Source: Patescibacteria group bacterium (GTDB lineage: Bacteria; Patescibacteriota; Minisyncoccia; Phycocordibacterales; UBA5272). From it: DNA of 6,600 nt. Of the stretch, positions 1 through 4,165 are shown piece after piece. The stretch is from assembly GCA_030916975.1 (NCBI GenBank), contig JAUPVO010000005.1, positions 1 to 6,600 of the forward strand, in the 5' to 3' direction. A program made the position numbers and the translations under genes. A model generated the notes under the pieces. The model saw nothing but the letters and a program-made list of their open reading frames with translations, searched no databases and was not told the DNA's origin. The stretch's first letter is position 1. Each line of letters opens with the position of its first letter.

Positions 1-325
1 CTTTGACACCTTGGGCCACACACATAATACAATGACTATTACAACAGGAAGCGACGAGGCGACTCTGAGCAAATCCTTATAAAAATAGCCTCAGTTCGGA
101 TAGGAGTCTGCAACTCGACTCCTTGAAGCTGGAATTGCTAGTAATCGCGGGTCAGCTAAACCGCGGTGAATACGTTCTCGTCTCTTGTACTCACTGCCCG
201 TCAACTCAGGGGAGTCGGTAATACCCAAAGGCTTCTTTAAATAGAGGACTAAGGTAAGATCGATAACAAGGAGTAAGTCGTAACAAGGCACGGCTAGCGG
301 AAGCTGGTCGTGGATTAATTCCAAA
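1..325 (+). rRNA. rrs: 16S ribosomal RNA, 3' portion (5' end outside window)
   Basis: This is the small-subunit rRNA from about E. coli position 1205 to the 3' end. Anchors seen are GGGCCACACAC (near 1220), GGAGTCTGCAACTCGACTCC, GCTAGTAATCG, the decoding-site strand TTGTACTCACTGCCCGTC, the A1492/A1493 strand AAGTCGTAACAAGG, and helix 45 CTAGC-GGAA-GCTGG with its GGAA loop, the site that KsgA dimethylates. The decoding adenines and helix 45 are intact, so the gene looks functional. Odd points are A1396U and C1400U, ACACACATAATACAATG in place of ACACACGTGCTACAATG, a helix 44 about 12 nt shorter than in E. coli, and a tail GGATTAATTCC that lacks the CCTCC anti-Shine-Dalgarno. The pattern fits CPR/Parcubacteria. 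The 3' end at about 325 is set by alignment to E. coli GGAUCACCUCCUUA and may be off by a few bases. No 23S or tRNA gene follows. Confidence 0.96.
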
Positions 326-339
326 TTGGAAATCGTGCA

Positions 340-353
340 CACGCTATAGCGTG
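340..353 (+). repeat. Hairpin in the 16S 3' trailer
   Basis: CACGCTATAGCGTG is a perfect palindrome that can fold as a 5-bp stem with a TATA loop. It starts about 15 nt after the predicted 16S end. It could be part of the rRNA processing region or a weak termination element. No T-run follows directly, so a simple intrinsic terminator is unlikely. Confidence 0.45.
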
Positions 354-385
354 CATGCATTCCGTCGATAAGAAGTTTTACTTTT

Positions 386-406
386 TCGAATTCAATTCAA
401 GTTTTT
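386..406 (+). terminator. Possible weak rRNA terminator
   Basis: A short imperfect stem (GAAT-TCA-ATTC with flanking T-A pairs) is followed by TTTTT at 402-406. The stem is weak and all AT except one pair, so this is only a candidate for the end of the 16S transcript. Confidence 0.22.
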
Positions 407-612
407 ATGAATACTTTAAATCATACGTGTTATTACGAGATATAACAAAAATCCCGCAATAGAATAGAAAATTAAATTTTTCAAATACATCAAAATAGGA
501 TGCAGGGTTAAAAAGTGGAACAAAAAGTATGTATATGCGTTAGTTAAACAGTTGGAGTAATAAAATCTATAAAATACATTGTGTTTTATGGGTAGTTTTA
601 TGTTTTTTATTT

Positions 613-621
613 TGTTATAAT
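613..621 (+). promoter_or_regulatory. Extended -10 promoter of the slipin gene
   Basis: TGTTATAAT is a perfect extended -10 (TG at 613-614, TATAAT at 616-621). No good -35 hexamer lies 16-19 bp upstream. Transcription would start near 628, giving a leader of about 23 nt with no Shine-Dalgarno before the ATG at 651. Confidence 0.6.
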
Positions 622-650
622 TATATTATTAATAGTAACAATACAAATAT

Positions 651-1394
651 ATGGAAATTTTTAATATTTTAGGTTTTGTAATTATTCCGCTACTGATTAT
701 TTTATTTTTTGCCGGTATCAGAATAGTTGATCAATATGAAAAAGGGATAATTTTTACACTAGGTAAGTACACTTCACTTAGAGTGGCTGGTTTTAATTGG
801 ATAATCCCAATAATCCAAAAAATGGTGAAGGTTGATATGCGTATAGCTACGGTTGATATACCACAGCAAGAAGTTATTACCAAAGATAATGTTCCGCTTA
901 ATGTAAATGCGGTAGTTTATTATCAGATTGAAGATGCAGAGAAAGCTGTGCTTAATATACAGAATTACGCTGGAGCAGTTGCAGATTTTGCACAAGTAGC
1001 TTTGTGTGACGTGGTGGGCGGTTTTGAGCTGGATCATGTTCTATCAGAAAGAGAAATCATTGCCACCAAAATTAAAGAAATAGTAGATAAAACTACAGTT
1101 AACTGGGGTATAGATGTAACAGCTATCAAGTTACAGGATATTGAGCTTCCAGATGATATGAAGCGTATCATGGCCAAACAAGCTGAGAGTGAAAGAGATA
1201 GAAGAGCTGCCATTATTAGAGCTGATGGAGAATTGCAAGCAAGCCAAAAACTGGCAGAAGCAGCTAAGCTTTTAGCTGAGACTAATGGAGGACTGGCTAT
1301 GCGTACATTACAGACTATAGAAAAGTCTTCTAACGGCACTGTTTGGGCTTTGCCTACTGAGATATTAAATGGGATAAAGAATATAAATAGATAA
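651..1394 (+). CDS. Slipin / SPFH (band 7, stomatin-like) membrane protein
   Basis: This 247-residue protein has an N-terminal hydrophobic anchor (about residues 5-23), then an SPFH/band 7 domain (about 25-180) with the family pattern VDQYEKGIIFTLGKY near the start, VDMRIATVDIPQQEVITKDNV at 61-81, and the ELPDDMKRIMAKQAESERDRRA segment at 165-186. An Ala/Glu-rich helix follows (about 176-215), which in the family drives oligomerisation. The tail WALPTEILNGI resembles the usual slipin C-terminus. Slipins form membrane-bound rings tied to membrane organisation and to regulated proteolysis. The usual partner gene, an NfeD-like protein, is absent: the next gene is convergent, so this is a one-gene unit. 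The leader has no Shine-Dalgarno. Length is normal for bacterial slipins. The family call is firm; the cellular role is unknown. Confidence 0.93.
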   Translation: MEIFNILGFVIIPLLIILFFAGIRIVDQYEKGIIFTLGKYTSLRVAGFNWIIPIIQKMVKVDMRIATVDIPQQEVITKDNVPLNVNAVVYYQIEDAEKAVLNIQNYAGAVADFAQVALCDVVGGFELDHVLSEREIIATKIKEIVDKTTVNWGIDVTAIKLQDIELPDDMKRIMAKQAESERDRRAAIIRADGELQASQKLAEAAKLLAETNGGLAMRTLQTIEKSSNGTVWALPTEILNGIKNINR

Positions 1395-1418
1395 TTTAAT
1401 TTTTTATTCTATTATAAT

Positions 1419-1462
1419 CAAAACAAAAACGTATATAATTAATTATATACGTTTTTGTTTTG
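1419..1462. terminator. Perfect 44-bp palindrome: bidirectional terminator
   Basis: Two 22-base arms (1419-1440 and 1441-1462) are exact reverse complements with no spacer. The inner GTATATAATTAATTATATAC folds into a hairpin, and both strands then run into GTTTTTGTTTTG. It lies 25 bases past the slipin stop and 7 bases before the efp stop on the other strand, so it can end both convergent transcripts. Confidence 0.85.
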
Positions 1463-1468
1463 TTGCAG

Positions 1469-2047
1469 CTAAGCCCTTTCTACGTAAGTTCCAGTTTCTG
1501 TGTTGATAACTACCTTGTCACCAGTTTCTATAAAAAGAGGAGTAGTTACAGAAGCTCCTGTTTCTAATGTGACTAATTTGTCACCTCCTGAAGCAGTGTT
1601 GCCTTTGATAGCAGGAGGAGCTTCTTTGACAGTAAATGTCATTTTGATGGGTAATTCAATAGAAATAATTCTTTCTTCTTCATCTTCTCCGAAAACTTTA
1701 CAAGTTACTTCTAGGTTAGGTAATAGCCATTTATGGTTATCAGCAATTAAATCAGCATCTATAAGATATCTATTGCTAGGATTTTTTGGGTCACAGAACC
1801 AAAATTCTCCTTTGCTGGCATATAAGAATTTTGATTGTTTACGAGACACTTCAGCTTCATCAGCAGTATCAGAAGCGTGGAAAGTAAAAGGTATAACTTT
1901 ACCGTTAATCAGGTTACGCATTTTAACTTGATTCTGAGGTTTTCTTTTTTGAGTTCTTGCTACATGTGATTCTAATATTTCATAAGGTTCATCATCATGA
2001 AGTATAACTTTGCGGGGTTTTATTTCTGAATAATCTAATACTGACAT
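1469..2047 (-). CDS. efp: Elongation factor P
   Basis: This is a 192-residue full-length EF-P (E. coli has 188). EF-P binds between the P and E sites of the ribosome and rescues stalling at polyproline stretches. Visible features are the N-terminal KOW-like domain (1-64), the middle OB domain with GEFWFCDPKNP and NHKWLLPN (about 66-130), and the C-terminal OB domain with KEAPPAIKGNTASGGDK, LETGASVTTPLFIETG and the closing TGTYVERA. The loop that reaches the peptidyl-transferase centre reads ARTQKRKPQNQ, with Lys34 at or near its tip, where E. coli has KPGKGQ and beta-lysyl-Lys34. The loop is one residue longer than in E. coli, and no modifying enzyme gene is in the window. The gene is monocistronic, has a well-formed promoter, and lacks a Shine-Dalgarno (leader CAAAATAAAATT before ATG). 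It converges on slipin. Confidence 0.97.
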   Translation of the reverse strand: MSVLDYSEIKPRKVILHDDEPYEILESHVARTQKRKPQNQVKMRNLINGKVIPFTFHASDTADEAEVSRKQSKFLYASKGEFWFCDPKNPSNRYLIDADLIADNHKWLLPNLEVTCKVFGEDEEERIISIELPIKMTFTVKEAPPAIKGNTASGGDKLVTLETGASVTTPLFIETGDKVVINTETGTYVERA

Positions 2048-2072
2048 AATTTTATTTTGTTTATATCTGTAG

Positions 2073-2101
2073 ATTATAGCAAAAAACTCTTATTTTTTCA
2101 A
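2073..2101 (-). promoter_or_regulatory. Promoter of efp
   Basis: On the minus strand, TTGAAA (2096-2101), a 17-bp spacer and TATAAT (2073-2078) preceded by TGC form a near-consensus housekeeping-sigma promoter with an extended -10. Transcription should start near 2066, giving a leader of about 19 nt. It is divergent from the promoter of the next gene to the right. Confidence 0.8.
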
Positions 2102-2122
2102 TTCAAAGTGATCTGTATATAT

Positions 2123-2151
2123 TTGATTTAACAGATTAAAAGTGTTAATAT
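2123..2151 (+). promoter_or_regulatory. Promoter of the ClpS-like gene
   Basis: TTGATT (2123-2128), a 17-bp spacer and TAATAT (2146-2151) with TG at 2143-2144 give a good extended promoter. Transcription would start near 2158, leaving about 24 nt to the ATG at 2182 or 42 nt to the ATG at 2200. The -35 boxes of this promoter and of the efp promoter are only about 20 bp apart. Confidence 0.65.
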
Positions 2152-2181
2152 AAAACTTCACAATTCTTTGTAAATCAATTA

Positions 2182-2553
2182 ATGACACAGGAGGTTTCAA
2201 TGTTGCTCTTGACTACTAACCTTAACTGCGGAGCTGTAACTCCCTCGCAAATCAAAGGAGATCCGGCAGAACCGAGGATGTACAAATTAAAAATAAAGGC
2301 CATTTTCTCATACGAAACATGGGGATTTAACATAACAGTGCACGATTTTTTTAGTAATCACCTGGCAGAGATCTTTCACATTTCACCAAAGGCAATGTAT
2401 TCTCTTCTTACAGATGCCGTTAAACAAAGAAAAATTGTGCTTTTTGGTTCATACCCAAAAGATATTGGACGTACGATGATTCTTCGTGCAGAAGAGTATA
2501 TTCGTTGCGTCGGGGTTGATGTGGATCTAGATTTTTCTCTTGTTGAGATATGA
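2182..2553 (+). CDS. Small ClpS-like protein lacking the N-degron pocket
   Basis: This 123-residue protein has no signal peptide or membrane segment. By eye its C-terminal 90 residues follow E. coli ClpS: PRMYKL matches PSMYKV, TVHDFFSNHLAEIFHI matches TPMEFVIDVLQKFFSY, and QRKIVLFGSYPKDIGRT (82-98) matches QGKAICGVFTAEVAET. ClpS delivers N-degron substrates to the ClpAP/ClpCP protease. The binding-pocket residues are missing: the NDD motif is replaced within a segment (KIKAIFSYETWGFN) about eight residues longer, and the pocket histidine aligns with Val80. A ClpS/L7-L12-type fold with another function is therefore possible. The ATG at 2182 gives a leader length like its neighbours. The ATG at 2200 follows a perfect AGGAGG and would remove six residues. 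It is a single-gene unit with its own promoter and terminator. Reality of the gene is well supported; the family call is tentative. Confidence 0.72.
   Translation: MTQEVSMLLLTTNLNCGAVTPSQIKGDPAEPRMYKLKIKAIFSYETWGFNITVHDFFSNHLAEIFHISPKAMYSLLTDAVKQRKIVLFGSYPKDIGRTMILRAEEYIRCVGVDVDLDFSLVEI
2189..2194 (+). promoter_or_regulatory. Perfect AGGAGG before an alternative start at 2200
   Basis: AGGAGG ends 5 bases before an in-frame ATG at 2200, textbook Shine-Dalgarno geometry. It is the only such site before a gene here, and the 16S tail in this window (AATTCC) cannot pair well with it. If translation starts at 2182, these bases merely encode Gln-Glu-Val. It decides the start only if anti-SD pairing exists in this cell. 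Confidence 0.5.
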
Positions 2554-2557
2554 AAGC

Positions 2558-2585
2558 AAAAGTGCGCCGAAGGCGCACTTTTTTT
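2558..2585. terminator. Strong GC-rich hairpin terminator, usable on both strands
   Basis: AAGTGCGCC-GAA-GGCGCACTT is a 9-bp perfect stem followed by TTTTT (2581-2585), starting 5 bases after the TGA stop of the ClpS-like gene. Read on the minus strand, the same stem is followed by TTTTGCTTTC, so it could also stop recA transcription coming from the right. Confidence 0.92.
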
Positions 2586-2624
2586 AGTGGTTTTGTTTGG
2601 CAAGTAAATATTGTCTTATATATT

Positions 2625-3710
2625 TTACTCCTCTGGAGATTCATTTTCTTCTGGATCACTAGTTCCAGTTTCTTGACCAGCTCCAGACTCAAAAGCGTTG
2701 CGAATATCTGATTCTAGTTTCTCTCTGATTTCTTTGTTTTCTCTTAAAAAGGTTCTAGAAGCATCATAGCCACGCCCCAACTTTTCTTCCCCATAAGAAT
2801 AACTCGCTCCAGACTTGCTAACTAGCTTGAACTTTTCTCCAAGCGCTAACAATTCTCCTTCGCGGCTTATTCCTTCATTATATATAATATCAAACTCAGT
2901 AACTTTAAATGGGGCGGCTACTTTGTTTTTGACAACTTTAACTTTAGTTCTAGCCCCAACAACTTCTTCTCCTTTTTTGATCTGAGCAGTTTTTCTTATA
3001 TCTAATCTAACAGAAGAGTAGAATTTTAAAGCTTTACCCCCTGGAGTTGTTTCAGGATTACCGAACATGATTCCAATCTGCATACGTATCTGATTGATAA
3101 ATACAATTACAGTTTTAGATTTGTTGGCTATGGCCGTTAACTTTCTAAGAGCTTGTGACATTAATCGGGCTTGTTTTCCTACATGCATAGCACCCATATC
3201 ACCTTCTATCTCATCCCTTGGTGTTAGGGCAGCCACAGAGTCTATTACAAGAACATCAACTTTACCACTTCTAACTATAGACTCGGCTATTTCCAGAGCT
3301 TGTTCTCCATTGTCAGGTTGAGATATTAGGAGCTCATTAATGTTCACACCAAGCTTCTTGGCGTATTCAGGATCCATAGCATGCTCAGCATCTATAAAAG
3401 CACATAAACCTCCCATTTTCTGAGCCTCAGCTATGAGATGTAAGGTTAGAGTGGTTTTGCCAGAAGATTCTGGGCCAAATATCTCAACAATCCTACCTCT
3501 AGGTAGCCCTCCTACACCAAGACTGTAGTCGAGACCGATTGATCCTGTTGGGACAACTTGTATATCTACTCGAGGAGTATCTCCTAACTTCATAATAGCT
3601 CCTTCCCCAAATTTATTTTGGATTTCTCGAAGCAATGCATCTGATGACTTATCTTCAGAATTAGGAGTTGAAATTGTCTTTACTTTTTTTGTTACAACTT
3701 TTTTAGCCAT
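2625..3710 (-). CDS. recA: Recombinase RecA
   Basis: This 361-residue RecA is the ATP-dependent strand-exchange protein of homologous recombination, and also the co-protease that triggers LexA cleavage where LexA is present. Landmarks are the Walker A GPESSGKTT (79-87), the catalytic glutamate in DAEHAMDP (Glu109), Walker B VLVIDSV (153-159), loop L1 around EIEGDMGAMHVGKQAR (167-182), loop L2 GNPETTPGG (217-225), the signature ALKFYSSVRLDIRK (227-240) and a Glu-rich tail (353-361). The N-terminus is Lys-rich and about a dozen residues longer than in E. coli. No intein or frameshift is present. The leader is AT-only near the start codon, with no Shine-Dalgarno. The gene has its own extended -10 promoter. 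No terminator separates it from the Ig-like gene upstream, so some readthrough is possible. Confidence 0.99.
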   Translation of the reverse strand: MAKKVVTKKVKTISTPNSEDKSSDALLREIQNKFGEGAIMKLGDTPRVDIQVVPTGSIGLDYSLGVGGLPRGRIVEIFGPESSGKTTLTLHLIAEAQKMGGLCAFIDAEHAMDPEYAKKLGVNINELLISQPDNGEQALEIAESIVRSGKVDVLVIDSVAALTPRDEIEGDMGAMHVGKQARLMSQALRKLTAIANKSKTVIVFINQIRMQIGIMFGNPETTPGGKALKFYSSVRLDIRKTAQIKKGEEVVGARTKVKVVKNKVAAPFKVTEFDIIYNEGISREGELLALGEKFKLVSKSGASYSYGEEKLGRGYDASRTFLRENKEIREKLESDIRNAFESGAGQETGTSDPEENESPEE

Positions 3711-3743
3711 GTTAATTATAATTATTATTTATAATTTTAGTCC

Positions 3744-3753
3744 TTGTATACAA
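3744..3753. promoter_or_regulatory. Possible operator at the recA start site
   Basis: TTGTATACAA is a perfect 10-bp palindrome that touches the recA -10 box and covers the expected start of transcription, where a repressor would block RNA polymerase. It is unlike the E. coli (CTGT-N8-ACAG) or Bacillus (GAAC-N4-GTTC) LexA boxes. In AT-rich DNA chance is a real alternative. Confidence 0.35.
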
Positions 3754-3761
3754 TTATAGCA
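3753..3761 (-). promoter_or_regulatory. Extended -10 promoter of recA
   Basis: The minus strand reads TGCTATAAT, a perfect extended -10. The hexamer 17 bp further upstream (TCAAAA) is a poor -35. Transcription should start near 3746, giving a leader of about 36 nt before the ATG at 3710. Confidence 0.7.
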
Positions 3762-3810
3762 TTATTTTTACTACCTTTTGAGATTTTCTGCACATATTAC
3801 GACAATCATT

Positions 3811-4164
3811 TTACTGAGCAGCTTCTTCTTTATTTTCAACCATAAGAGAGATGGAATTGGTTTTGCCCCAGCGATTGGAAGCACTAATATTAATTGGGGT
3901 GTATTTGTCAGAGGATACTACGCTTTCTTTGAAGTAGCCATCTTGGTCAGTCCAGATTTCTCTATCGAAAAGGTATATCTTGTCAGCCCTCTGTATTCTA
4001 CCAGTTACAGTGAAGACTTTATCAACTTTCTCACCGTTTTGTGGACTATCTATTTCAATTGAGGGACCAGAATAGAGTGAGTATAATTTGAAAAAGGAAT
4101 ATATTACAACAGCAGATATAGCGGTGATTATTAGTATTTTTTTTAGTATTTCTTGAGATCTCAT
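3811..4164 (-). CDS. Membrane-anchored Ig-like domain protein
   Basis: This is a 117-residue protein with a short basic start (MRSQEILKK), one hydrophobic segment (about 10-28) and a beta-rich extracytoplasmic domain (about 33-112). There is no lipobox cysteine, so the segment is read as an uncleaved N-terminal anchor. The domain shows the pattern of small bacterial Ig-like or glucodextranase-B-type modules: SIEIDSPQNGEKVDKVFTVTGRI, then ADKIYLFDREIWTDQDGYF and ASNRWGKTNSISLMV. Its start codon comes one base after the ftsK stop (TAA-A-ATG), so it probably shares a transcript with ftsK and may be translated by reinitiation. This suggests, without proving, a role at the envelope or division site. 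No Shine-Dalgarno is present. The function is unknown; the domain call is moderately sure. Confidence 0.85.
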   Translation of the reverse strand: MRSQEILKKILIITAISAVVIYSFFKLYSLYSGPSIEIDSPQNGEKVDKVFTVTGRIQRADKIYLFDREIWTDQDGYFKESVVSSDKYTPINISASNRWGKTNSISLMVENKEEAAQ

Positions 4165-4165
4165 T

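Larger units (their letters stand above)
326..650. other. Gene-free spacer downstream of 16S
   Basis: I see no tRNA, 23S start, 5S or credible ORF here. The first 30 bases hold two possible trailer hairpins. One is a short TTCC/GGAA pairing around the 16S 3' end (319-331). The other is CACGC-TATA-GCGTG (340-353). A weak GAAT/ATTC hairpin followed by TTTTT (386-406) could end rRNA transcription. The rest is AT-rich and holds the slipin promoter at its right end. Confidence 0.7.

Noticed and set aside
91..360. Minus-strand ORF of 89 codons over the 16S 3' end
   Set aside because: It lies antisense to conserved rRNA segments, which explain the sequence fully.
326..650. Search for tRNA-Ile, tRNA-Ala or a 23S start after the 16S
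   Set aside because: No cloverleaf, no GTTCRANYC-like T-arm and no 23S-like start could be found.
774..1339. Two minus-strand ORFs inside the slipin gene
   Set aside because: They are antisense shadows of a clear SPFH protein; one is Ser/Ala/Leu-rich as expected for reversed coding DNA.
1412..1418. TATAAT-like box on the + strand after slipin
   Set aside because: It sits at the edge of the palindromic terminator and would only give an antisense transcript of efp; AT-rich chance match.
2551..2553. UGA recoded as glycine (Gracilibacteria/Absconditabacteria code)
   Set aside because: The TGA is followed 5 bases later by a perfect terminator, and no other gene has an in-frame TGA.
2376..2692. 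Minus-strand ORFs of 75 and 90 codons running across the terminator into the recA 3' end
   Set aside because: They cross a strong terminator stem and overlap both the ClpS-like and recA coding regions, with no promoter or family match.
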